A program made the translations under genes and the position numbers. DNA of 64,000 nt from Oncomelania hupensis (Eukaryota; Mollusca; Gastropoda; Littorinimorpha; Pomatiopsidae): NCBI GenBank assembly GCA_036898135.1, contig CM072513.1, positions 79,479,463 through 79,543,462 of the forward strand, read 5' to 3'. Of this stretch, positions 48,501 through 60,898 are shown piece by piece (positions within the stretch are counted from its first letter, which is position 1; the number at the start of each line of letters is the position of its first letter). The notes under the pieces were generated by a model. The model ran no database searches, was not told where the DNA came from, and saw nothing but the letters and a program-made list of their open reading frames with translations.

Positions 48501-50972
48501 ACACATTTATATCTTCATCATCAGACTTTCTCTCCCATTCTTTCCTTTCATACTCATCATCAAAATCTTTTTGGGCATCTATGTCAATTCTCAACTCATC
48601 AAGGTCAACTGGTACTGCATTTTCTTTACCCGTTCTTGCATTCAAATCGCCACAAATAATCAGTGAAAAATCATCATATCTCTCATACAGCTCGATCAAA
48701 CATTGTTCAAGAACATCAATGCCAAAGCCTTGGTCAGTGACCTTCCAGTAGTCACTGTTATGTGGGTGAATATAAATACAAACTAGGCAAATATCCTTTA
48801 ATGAGCCAAGAAGTTCCTTTTTCAACTTTAAAACAATCATATGCTTGTATTCTGTATGAATTTCTTCGATAAATTTAGAAATAGCTTTGCTAACGAATAC
48901 CAACACTCCTCCAGACCATTTTGCAGTTACTGCGTTGCTCAATTTAACAGCTTTAGAACAAAAAACATCGTAGTCTTTAAAGTGTGCATAAGACAATTTT
49001 GCATTGATAACAAAAGTTTCATTAAGTGAAAAAATATCAAAACAACTCAACGCTTGCACAACATCAGAAATATCCTGCTTGTTTAACCAACCTTCGCAAT
49101 TCCATGTACAAATAGAAAAATTATCATTTGGGCCTCGGCCACCCCCCTAACTTCTTTTGTCTCCACTTCCCCTCCCCCCTCCTTTTTCCTTGTCCCTCAA
49201 CCCTCTGTTGTCGTTCCCTCCTCTGCCTACCCCACCACCCCCTCTCCCTCCTTGCTGCTGCGACTTGCTGCTTTTGGTCCATTGTTGAAGACTGGTTTGG
49301 CCCTTGTCGTCGCACACAGCCAGGCCTGGTTTAGATCTCACACAGTTCGAATCATCAGGCCTACTACTCAATGAAGCATGGCGCGACAAATTCCGTGTCA
49401 GCACAGGGCTTTCCCTAGAGCCAATGTTCTTGTTTACACCACGTGTTGACCCCGGGTTACTGTTACGTCTGTTTCGGTCGGCAGATGGCCTTGACAGGTC
49501 AGGGTCGTGTCGCGGTACGCCCATGTCGACTGACTTCTTCTGTGCGCTAGACGTAGGCCTAGCGCTGCTCGCTGCCGCTGTCACTGCCACAGCATCGTCT
49601 CGCGTGTCGTCTGCTACGCTGTTATCGTCTCGGTCGTCGCTGCGGTTCGCTCTGTCTTCTGCCAGGGGTGGGAAGTTGGCCTCCATAGACATTGTAAGGA
49701 GGTTGTAATTCCAGTTGTCTGGATCCCTGCTTCTGTCAACGCCCCCGAAGGCCCCCTCAGAGTGCTCTTGTTGTTGTTGTTGTTGTTGTTTACCTTCGTC
49801 GTAGAAGTGTTCGTTGTGTGCCGTCAGCTGATCGTGTGTGTCATTCTCGTTGCGTCTTCTCTGTTGTAATACCAGATCTTCTGTGCCTGTATCGAATGTG
49901 TAAACACCGTCTTTCGTAAATAATTTATCAAACTTGATCTTGCACTTCTCGCCTGTACTGCTGAAGATTTCCTTGGCCTTCTCGTGTAATGCACGGCGTT
50001 TGTGTCTCATCGTCTTAGAAAAGTCTTCATTAATGTAGATTCTCTGGTACTGCTCAGAAGTCTTGAGTGTGCGTGCCTTAGACAAGATCAACATCTTCTG
50101 TTTATATGATAACAGCTTAACAATAATGGCGTTGTCAGCCCCTGCTCTATGTGCACGTTCAATGTCAATGTTGTCCTTGATGCCTAGCCCATTTCTGATT
50201 ACGTCTTTTACTTTCTGTTCGCACATGTCCCATGTTTCTCGCCCAATCTCTCTCTTGATGCCATAGAAAACTAAATTGTTGCGCCTGCTGTGGTTTTCTA
50301 GACTGTCACACTTGTTTCTTAGCGAGCACAGTTCTGAGCGTAAATCAACGTTTTCAGCTTGCAGGTCACTATACACAGACTGTAACTCAGACACACTGCT
50401 TTGCAGTTTCTGTTGTGTGTTATTTATCATGGCAAGGCTTGAATTAATTGAGACTTTCAATTCATCTATGTTCATCAGCACTGCATTGAACTGACTTTCA
50501 TACTTGCTGTCAGTGACATTCATTTTGGCGTTAATGCTGTCAATTCCTTTCATGATGCAGTCAGTGGTGATGGGTTGGGATACGTCGTTGGGGTGTTGGT
50601 GCTGTTCCTTCTCATCTTTATCATTTCTTGACTTTGTAGGGGAGTTGGGGCCAGGATTCTGTTCCACATCGCCGCAACACAGTAGCAAACACACTACAAA
50701 TACAGTCACGCCATTGTAGCTGCTAGTTGACCCAACACTGACACGGCCAGACCGGCACAACAACAATGGCACACCACAGTACTCACGACGTTTGCACCAC
50801 GAATAAAGTTCCAAATTGTCACACACTTTACACAAAAATCGCCCCGTAGCCTGCCGATGTTGTCCACTGTCGTTAGGCATTTTTGAAGGCCGCTGCCACC
50901 TCGCTGTATATCCACAATGGTCGAATTTTCTTGCCTTCTCACACAACGTTTTCAAAAAGCAGCCATTGCAAG

Positions 50973-51034
<62 letters not shown>

Positions 51035-52661
51035 GGAGAGAGAGAGAGAGAAATAAATGACTTCATTAAAAAAAAAGGGTCCCTCATATGTCCAATCTGA
51101 CACACATCAACACATTCATGCTCAAACCTCTCACTGTTCTCATTGTCGCCATACCTGAAACCAGTGGAGGTGCTGATAATTATTAAGGGCCCATAATGCT
51201 GAAACTTCCCCTTCCCTCTCCCTTTTTCTATCTCTCTTGTCTTTCCCCTCTCTTCTTGATCCAACCTATTCCTGTTGCAATAAAAAAAAAAAAAATCTAA
51301 GCTTTGACCATACCTGGAACATGTACAGGCGTTGGTAGTAATGGCCAGTGATGTTCAGAGCTTCTCCGTGAGTGCCCAGAGCAAAGACGTTGTTTGTGAT
51401 ATTGCCGTTCATGGCGGTAGCGATGGTGTTGGTGTGCAGGAACAGGTACATCCCTCCCTTGTTCTGCGACACAAAGTTGCTGAAGAATCGGAAAATCAAC
51501 GTGCCCTGAAAAAAAAAGAAAAAAACCAAGAAGGAATAATTATAAAGTAATGAATGAATGTAAAAATAAACAACATAGCGAATTATAGAGTAAAAAAATA
51601 ACAACTATTTTAAACAAAAGGTCGATCAACCTTGTCTTTGCATTCACACAAGAGTACTGAAAGGATTTTTTGAAACTAAGAAAGAAAGGTGTTCCTGTAA
51701 CCTTTCTATCGTTGTGGAGAAGAGAGGCACTTTGGGACCTCTCTTTTCTATGGGCTAGCTTTATGAGGGCTGTGCACAATCTCTTCACAGAGTAAAATCA
51801 AAGCAGAGAACACACGTTTTAACGACTGACCTGCAAGGAGATGTCGATGGTTGGGGGCGAGGTAAGGTTTAGAATTCCCACGCCGTTGTTTTCCAGCATG
51901 CACTGGTCCACGTAGAATGAGGGGTTCACCTCCCCCACGTTCTTATAGCGCAGTGCTCCCTCCTGGTTGTGGCTGGAGATGGACTTGGACAACATGTGCT
52001 TGTAGTTGCTGTCTGAAATTTTATATTTCAATAATTACGATTCATTTTGGAGTTCCATTCGTGAATCAGAGAATGGTGAATATTTACAATGATTTGATTT
52101 CAATCTTTTCGTTTATATCATTTTATAAATTAACAATTAATAAAGAGGTTTAAAAAAAATATCTTGACAAAAAGTTCTAGAGGTTTTTATTGATGATTTG
52201 TCCCTTCTCTTTCACCATGTCAAGCCTGCTCTGTATTAATATACACCCACTGCCCTGAACACCACTTGCTACAAGGAATGTTTATTTATTTATTTATTAT
52301 GGTCAATTTAACACTGCACATATATTTAACCGTTCTATGCACTTTCATTTGTTTGGCATTGTTGGGCCAATATAGCCCTGGGTCAATACTGGCAAATATA
52401 ATTATGTAGGAATCACAATTATATTCTCCTGGATTTGCCATACTGAAGACAAAGACAGAAAGAACAAAGATTGATGTGGAGTCATTGGACCAAGTGTTAC
52501 TATCCCAATGCATAAACAAAACCACTTTGCCTATTATTGGCTGTGCTCTCATACACATAAACTCTCTCTCTTTCTCTCATGTATTTTTATCTGTGGTAGT
52601 CGTCAGTTGTGTCTATTATGTTTTGTGCGCTTCGTGGATTAAATTACCTACAAATCTCAAA

Positions 52662-52735
<74 letters not shown>

Positions 52736-55700
52736 CTCTTATGCTCCTACTGGATCACACATGTAAATATATACACTATACTACCTCCCACTCTCATCCC
52801 CCACCTTCTTACTACCTCGCATATATAAGGAGACCTACCTGGATACGTCAAGCCAGTGAGAGGAACCTGGACCACTTCAGCGATAAATCCGTACGTTCGC
52901 TGGCTAACAGAGGCATGAAGATGGACGGCCAGCGTGTCGCCGGAACTGAGATACAACTGTCCGATGGCGACACCGCTCGTGTTGGCTCGGATTTCTGCAA
53001 TCAGCGAGCTCATATCGCCGGTGTTGCCGTCAAAAATTTCGACAACGTTGCGGGAGAAGTCCTCATGGAACATGTTGATCTGCAAGAAGCGAAGGCCGAT
53101 TTTGGTCCCAGGGTTGCCGCTGCGGATGACCTTGACGCAGTCACGACTGTTGGGCCCGTACTTGTAGTAAAGGATCATGCGAGTGCTCAGCTCTATGATC
53201 TGTGAAACGGGGACACACAATAATGAATGTAACATCACTTGTATGCAAAACTCAAGCATGACAATTACACCAGCTATGAAAGTACATCAGTATTAGTAAA
53301 CCAAACAATATGATTGTGTTCTGAATCATACGCTGTCAGCTGGAGTAGTATAAAACTAAAAAATTTGGGAGACGGGGGGGTCAAAGGGGCGGGGTGGGTC
53401 GGGGGGCGGAGAGGGTCGGAGGGGCATGGGGGGAATGGGGGGGGGGGGCTTTCCCTTACAACACAGCCAAATTAACTGTATACAAGTCAAGTCAAAGTCA
53501 AAACTCTTTATTTCCATAAAACCCCTTGGGGAACATGAACCCAATTTTAAAAAAAGAATAAAAGTAAAACATACAAAAATAATGGAACAAACGACATATC
53601 AAACATGTATGTACATATTCATATTACACATGGGGGTGGAGATTAAGGGTTTTACTATTAGGTTTAAAAAAAAAGTAATCATTTAGTGACTACTACTTCT
53701 ATCAGTAATCGGAACTACCACCATCATCTCACCACGACAACTCAGAGGGTGTGGTTTAGGATGGAGATAAAAATAGACTGCTTGACCACTCCCATGCCCC
53801 TCAGTTCCCCTATCTTTCTGGCTCCTACTTGAATTTCAGGCAGATAGGCCACGCTATCAGACCTCTTTCAACATCATCCCAGCACAGTGTGTGCAGAGCG
53901 TGTAGAGTTAGGAAGTGGAGTCCAAGTTATTAAAAAATTAAAATAAAATGTTCTATAAGATTCAGTCCGACAATACTTACCAAACAGCACTTTTACACTT
54001 CAAAGATTTGATACTAATATGAATTAAGACTCACAGGATTCTAGAACCTTCTAAACAGGTCAAAAGAGGAAGGGAACCGACACAGACAAAATATTATAAA
54101 ACAAAGAGGAGAATCTCAAACAAACACCGTCTCGTTCAACATAATAAATAAAATAAAATAAAAACGTTTTCTGTCAGAATCAACACAAAAATTACAACGT
54201 AGAGATTGATTATCTAGCTAACTAAACACACAAACTGAATCAAGCCAAGTTCAGGAATGCTGCTACACAAAGCTAAAATGATGAGAAGAATGCACACTTT
54301 CTTCTCTGTTATCATGACGCCATTGAGGAAAGCTGGGACCAACAGCGCAGAGCGCTAGTTATTTGAGGTCAAAGCAGGCTATTTTTAGGAGTCAGTCAGC
54401 GTGCTAAAAAGCCTCAAATTAAGAGTGATACACGTCCCTTTAGCTGCACCCCCATCCCCGTAAATTAAACTCTATTTTTTTTTAAAAATAATCCAACAGT
54501 ATGTACCTTTTCCATACGGCAAATCTCCACCAAGCCATAGACATGGTAAGGAATGGTGCTGTCTCCCAGAAGTAAAAAGGAAGACTGGCGCGGGCTGGAT
54601 TCGCCGTTCAGGATCAGGAAGTTGAAGCCAAAGCCCAGGTTGTTGGTCACGTTCAGTCGCTCCGTCTGCAGAATGCGGCGTGGGGCGATGACGTCCAACC
54701 CGTTTTCAGCACAGTTTGTGATGTTCAGGTGGCTCATGATTGGGGTCACGTAGGTCGTCTGCACTGCCCCCACCTGGCATTGGAGAAAGAAAAATAAAAT
54801 AAAATAAAATAAAACAAAACATTAGCGGAGTGACATACTTTGTGTGTATTGCCCCACCACTTCCTCCAACTGATAACATGAATAAATCGATGCTGTGCTG
54901 AGGTCATGCAAATTGCCTGGACTGCCTGCGTCTAATAATACATTTAAATCAATCAATCAATAAATAAACAAAAAAGCAGATCGCAAACTGATTTCCTTTC
55001 AGTCTTTCCATAACAGTGAAATCTTTAGATTGCAACACTTTGAGCTCAAATAAAAAGAAAGGTGTACTTGTAGAATCCTGTATTCATATTTAAAATTACT
55101 ACTATCCATCAGTATCCATATTTACGCAACAAAAACCAAACAAAACATCTTCCCTGCTGACTCACAACAGCAAAATGAACACACCAGAAAATACAGGCTT
55201 ACTTTGCTATGTCAAAACTCCCCTCCCCACTGACCTTTTCGCCATGCAGCATGCCAGCACCGATGATATCCACGTACTCCAAGACAGAATCATGCGTGCC
55301 GATGTCAGATTCTAGCGGCTGCTCTTGGTAGGACTTCGGGGCAAAGCGGATGTTTCCCCAGTACTGCTGTTTGGGGTCCAGGTTCCTTTCCCCGCACACC
55401 ACAAAAGTGTAGTTGGACGCCTTGATGCAGCTCAGGAGGTTGTAGTTGTAGCGGCGTGTGCACTGACGCAGGTCCGTCTCCTCGCCACTGCAGAAGTAGG
55501 ATTCGTACCAGAACTCTTTGATGAAATACTGAGGCTGGCCGTAGATGTAGTGGTCGTACAGGTGAGTGTAGCGCACCCTCACATTCACCGTCTCCTTCCC
55601 TAGCTGTCGGCAGGCCACCTGTGGACAATTTGTTGACTGACTTATTCAACAACCTCTTGGCGAACTGAAATTCCACATATCACGTCACAGGCGTAGTAAA

Positions 55701-58700
55701 TGTTTCGTTCATGAACAATGACCAGCACACACACACACACGTGCATAGCGATAACATTACAATAAAATACATATAGTCACACACACATGCATTATAAATA
55801 TAATATTAAAATAAACATATATAAACATGCACACATGCATAATAGCGATAATATTAAAAATAACACATATTCACACTCATAATGATAAAAAAATTAAAAT
55901 AAAAATAACATTTTTTTCACTAGAAGGGCAAAGCCCAAATGTATCACAAGGTCCTTATGGAAATCGCAATATTTAACATGAAAATTAGTGCCCAGAAAAA
56001 ACCAAAATGAAATGGATGCATTAAAATCCCAAGTAATACTGATTTGATCTTTCTGTGCTCTTCACCTTGAGATGACATTGACCTCCAGCTCCAAATACAC
56101 TCATGTACTATCAAATAAAGTACAGCAAAAGTTATACTATGCAACAAAAAAAAAGCAGCGATCTTGGGATGACCTTGACTCTCACATGATCCCTCATGCA
56201 TGTCTGATGAGAAAACCCAATGTTGTTGCATAGTATTAGGTACTCCAAGCCCTTCATTGGCTCTTGTCCGCTCGGCAGTTTTGACTCAGTTTTCACTTCA
56301 CTTTCAACACTTATTATTAATGTAAAACTGCATCAAAACGAACAGTGGCTGTATTCAAATAAAAATTGAAAGCTTTATCTTTACATCTATGTTGTTTTTA
56401 ATGCATGTTTATGCGAAAGATTCCGAGAAAACAGCTTTTGAATACGCCCCTATCCGAGCGCTGAATGCCGCTGCGAAAAAGTTGTCACCGTCGTTTGCTG
56501 AGAGGTGACTCGTTTCAAAGTCTAAGCGCTTTGCGATACTTCATTGGATGGCCTAAAAATAAGAACCAATGAGAAGTTCGGATACTTAGCTTCATTTACA
56601 TATAAATATGGTGGGCAACGAACGTGTAAAAGTTTTGTTACGAGCCGAACAAAGTGGATAAAGCGGTTTTGATGTAAGTTTGATTTTAACTAGAAGTTTA
56701 AAAATTAGCAAAAAATAAAGAGCAGACTTTCCTTTATAAAACTAGGGTATTTATTAATTTGTGCATTACTCTATCGCGGAGCGCTTTGCCGTAGAAAAGT
56801 GTACCCAAACGGTGTTCGGGTTTTGTTGCGGCCATGGCCAACTCGTAGGCCTATTCAGCGACACGAGTGCTGAGCGTAGTAGCACACTAGTAGGCCTATA
56901 ATTTGCCGGCACGCACTGCGAATTTGATGATTTCCCAACTTTGAAGCACCAAAACGGCTGAACATTACATGGGATAGGCCTGAAGAAAATTGGGCTTGGA
57001 GTATAACATATGAAGGGGTTACCTGTCAAAAATCAGCTTTCTGGTATCAATATTGGCTTCACTTTGAGACTCCAAAGTTGTCAATTTCTTCAATTCCAAA
57101 ACGTTGCCAAAAAAACACCAACATTCAGCATTTTCAAACATTAATAACTTTTTACCTATTTGTCCTATGGGGGAAAAAAATATACCACTGTGTTCAGAAT
57201 GAAAAGCTCTTTAAATCTATGTCAGTTTTGTGATGAGGAAATCATTTTTTAAAAATGGCTTTTGACTACCTAATAGTATGGGTTAAATAAACAGCCATTC
57301 CACTGTACGATGACCTTTTTAAAAAAATGTTTTTGCAAGGCCTAATACAACCTTGACCTTCAAGATCAACGCAAAAGCGGAACATATATGAAAGATCAAT
57401 TTATCATATCTAAATACAACAATTTTGGACTTTATATTTCTCATAGTTTAAAGTCAAGGCCACTTTAAAGTATCGATACAAACTGACTTTGGACAGCTCC
57501 AGTGACCTTGACCTTGGAGTGAGGTTGATCAAATTTGCATAATATGTGTTTCTCATTGTAGCTATCATGCATCAAAGAATCATAAGTTCAATATTAATAA
57601 CCTAGGAAAAAAAAGTGAAATTTTGTGAACAATTGTCTTTCTTTTTTTTACTAACAGTTGATGATCCAGTGAACTTGACCATAAAGTGAAGTCATTCATT
57701 CATTCACAGATCATTTTAGAGGTCTTGTGGATATACACCATCTTACCAAGTTTGGTTGTGATAGTTGAAATAGGCTCTGAGTATTTGGCCACTTTAAAGT
57801 TTTTGCACAGACAGAAGGCGGACAGGCAGATGGATGGCCTTTTTTTGTTTCTAGATCATTTTTGGACTATTTAGGTCTCATCTCGCACAGATTTGAACAA
57901 ATCAGAAAATTTCTTTTTGCTGGGGGTGAGTACATAGATTCACATTGCTACACACTCAGTCAGTCAATAAATGTGAGCAAGCAATTAAAAAGAAAGAAGC
58001 AAATAACATTTATTATTTTAAGTTATTGTTCTAATATAGCTTTTTTATATCGTTCTTGTATAGCACTTTTCCAGCTCAAGAGCTGCTCAAGGCGCTGGCC
58101 GATACAGGATCTAACTCAAGCCGCCCGAGACGCCCACCCGCAGCCTTTGGGCGCATGATCTGATGCCCGGACGACTGAGCACAATCCTGGGCAGCCAGGG
58201 ATGGGGGAGAAGGACCTATGTGCATGCTGGGTGTGTTCTTGTCACCGGCACTCACCCGTCTAGGACATGAGCGTCAGGATCTTTAAAGTCCGTTATGATG
58301 GAATGTATGCGGCACAGACTAGACCTCGGTTTATACTCTCATCCGAAGGAGTAGGAAACTGAAGTAAAGTGTCGAACCCGGGACCTTCAGCTCCGCAAGC
58401 CAAAGCTCTACCATTAGGCCACCGTAACTCCAGGGCTGCTATAGGGGCTGGCCGATACAGGATCTAACTCGAGCAAACCTAGGAGCTCATTTACTGCCTT
58501 AGGTGCATCTGGCTGATACCCAGATGACTGAGCACAATCCTGGTCAACCAGGGATTGGGGAGAGAAGACCTAGTGCTTGCTGTGTGCATTTGTGAAGCTG
58601 GCACACAAATAGGACATGATAGCCAGGAACGTAAAAATCAGTGAGTAGGAATGCGTGTCCGCAGACTAAACCTCAGTTTATACTCTCATCCAAAGGAGTA

Positions 58701-60850
58701 TAGGGTACTTCCCTGTGCATCAGAGTCATGCTACTTTTTTTTTTTTTTACGGCACTCCAAGCTGTGAGCCAACTTCAAAACAAAACTAAATAAAACATCT
58801 TTCTCTTACCATGGCTGATTTCTCATTGAACTGGCTGTCACACATCATGTTCCAGGTCTTAGTGGAGGAGTTGTACATCTCCAGGAAGCCGGAGTCCTTG
58901 AACAAGGTTCCATCGCCTCTCAGTCTGATCGTGGTGCTGCCTGAAACGGCTCGCTTGGAGAGGTCATGCTTGGAGTCCTGCTCTTTCACATCTCGCTTCC
59001 TTCTGCCGACGAGGTCCATGCCTGGCTGAACAGGCTGCATCTTGATACGGTTGTATTCCACACCGCGAGCCACCAATCGACCCAGGACCAGGATCCCTAC
59101 ATTAGGTCTGAACTGCAGCTCGGTGCCGGCTGAGATGGTGAGGGTGGCGTCTGGCATAATGGTCAGATCTCGCTCTACAATGTAAGGGGTGGATTTGTAA
59201 GGCAAGATCTGGTCTGCCAATACTTTCCCCCCCAAACGGTTGATGTCCAAAGGCGGGTCCACCTCCTGACCTCCAGAAGGGTCAGAGTCAAACTCGGCAC
59301 GAGTGAGGTAAGGGAAGAACTTGGCCACTGCGTAGCTGTTCCAGTCGTCAAAGTCAAAGATGCGGGTGGTGATGGCATAGTAGTCGGTGGTGCCCCAGTA
59401 GTTGTAGGTCATGTTGATGGGGTTGCTGAGAGAGAGAGCTGTGATGCCGGCCACCAGTTCGTAGCCCAGCTCTGGGTTATAAAACAAATTCCTGTTGGCC
59501 TTCATACGCTGCACGCCTCCGAAGCTCACAGCGAACGTGGTGGGGCTGAGGCCATGGCCAGGCAGGTTGAGGCCGTCGTAACGGTTGCCACGGACGTCGT
59601 TGAAACTCATGCTGCCTTCTATGGACTGAGGGAGCTCAGAATGGCTCAAGATATTGATGTCCACCATGTAACGGCCCACGTTGTCGCGGATGCTGTTGCT
59701 GACCAGGCTGAGCTGCTTCTCCATGCCGGACAGGGTGAGCAGACCCACACCAGTGGGGCAGCGGTTGCTTTCAAACTGGTTGTTGTCGATGCGCACGTCG
59801 GCATAGTAGCCCTTGATGGCAAACAAGAAATCTTGGTTGTTCCTGAAGCGAGATTCCACGACCGTCACCTTGTGCTTCATGCGGTCAGAAACTGAATTCA
59901 CTCGTGGCACCTGCGCAGCACAGATACACAAAAAAACACTGATCACATACACAGCAGACTCGTAGAACTACACTATTGACAGGGTCACGCGTATTACAAC
60001 ATGATATAAACACTTATACAGTCTTTTATGCCACTTTTGATAACTGATGATGCAGTGTTTGACTTAAACTCCTGGCTACAACAGAGTCAAACTGACAGGA
60101 TTATCTCCCTTCCAAATGTCGTTCAATATTGGTCGACTTAGCAACAGTTATGTCCCTTTGGTCTTGTTTACATCCCACAGCTACATTAGGTTGGAATTTT
60201 GACATACATCCCACAGCTAAATTAGGGTGGAACTTTGACATACATCCCACAGCTACATATTAGGGTGGAACTTTGATATACATCCCACAGCTGCATACTG
60301 TGGAACTTTGACATACATCCCACAGTTACATTAGCGTCGAACTATTGATTGAGTTGAAATTTTGCTGATATTGACATAGACCTATGTAAAGGAATAGGAT
60401 CGCGCCATCACTGATGGACTAGAGCTGCTAGGAATAATTCCAATCTTTTGAAAACCAAACTGGACCCAATGTCATTGAAAATCGAATAGAAAAAGAAAGG
60501 TCTAATTTAAAATGCATGTTAATGTGTCACTTTCCTATTGTGTTTTCTTATTGTTTTTTTTTGGTGTGAGTGTGTTCTGGTCGCATAATAATTATATTTA
60601 CGTTAAATATCATGTAACCAGAACTCAACAAGACAAACACTGATATAAAACTGAACAAGCAATATACAAGGAGATACATTAAGATAAGATAAGATAACAA
60701 TTTTATTTAACAAGGGTAAAAGATTAAGCACTGGGTGTGCTTTTATGATGACTACATCCCCATTAAAACATTAAAACAGGAAGAAGAGTACAGAGGAGAG
60801 GAAAAGAAAGATGACGTTGGCAGTGTTGCTGCCGCTGCTGAAGGTGGCGG

Positions 60851-60898
<48 letters not shown>

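Larger units (their letters stand above)
45528..50973 (-). mobile_element. Full-length-looking LINE with two intact frames inserted in a (TC)n tract
   Basis: About 5.45 kb in bark-gene orientation. 5' UTR (~50973-50881), ORF1 (50880-49147), ORF2 (49146-45694), a ~165-bp 3' UTR and a short CAAATGT-type repeated 3' end at 45528-45545. Both flanks are (CT)n (45505-45527 and 50974-51050), so it sits inside one microsatellite. This matches the known habit of some LINEs of targeting TC repeats. ORF2 has APE-type endonuclease, RT (FADD) and a C-terminal Cys-His motif. Clade CR1/L2/Rex1-like, not settled. Confidence 0.9.

Noticed and set aside
50881..51264. N-terminal 128 codons of the frame starting at 51264
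   Set aside because: They read through the (GA)n tract and host intron outside the LINE; the first Met inside the element is at 50880.
58370..58434. A tRNA gene on the minus strand
   Set aside because: A and B boxes are present, but I could not form a full cloverleaf and the sequence continues as a dispersed repeat.
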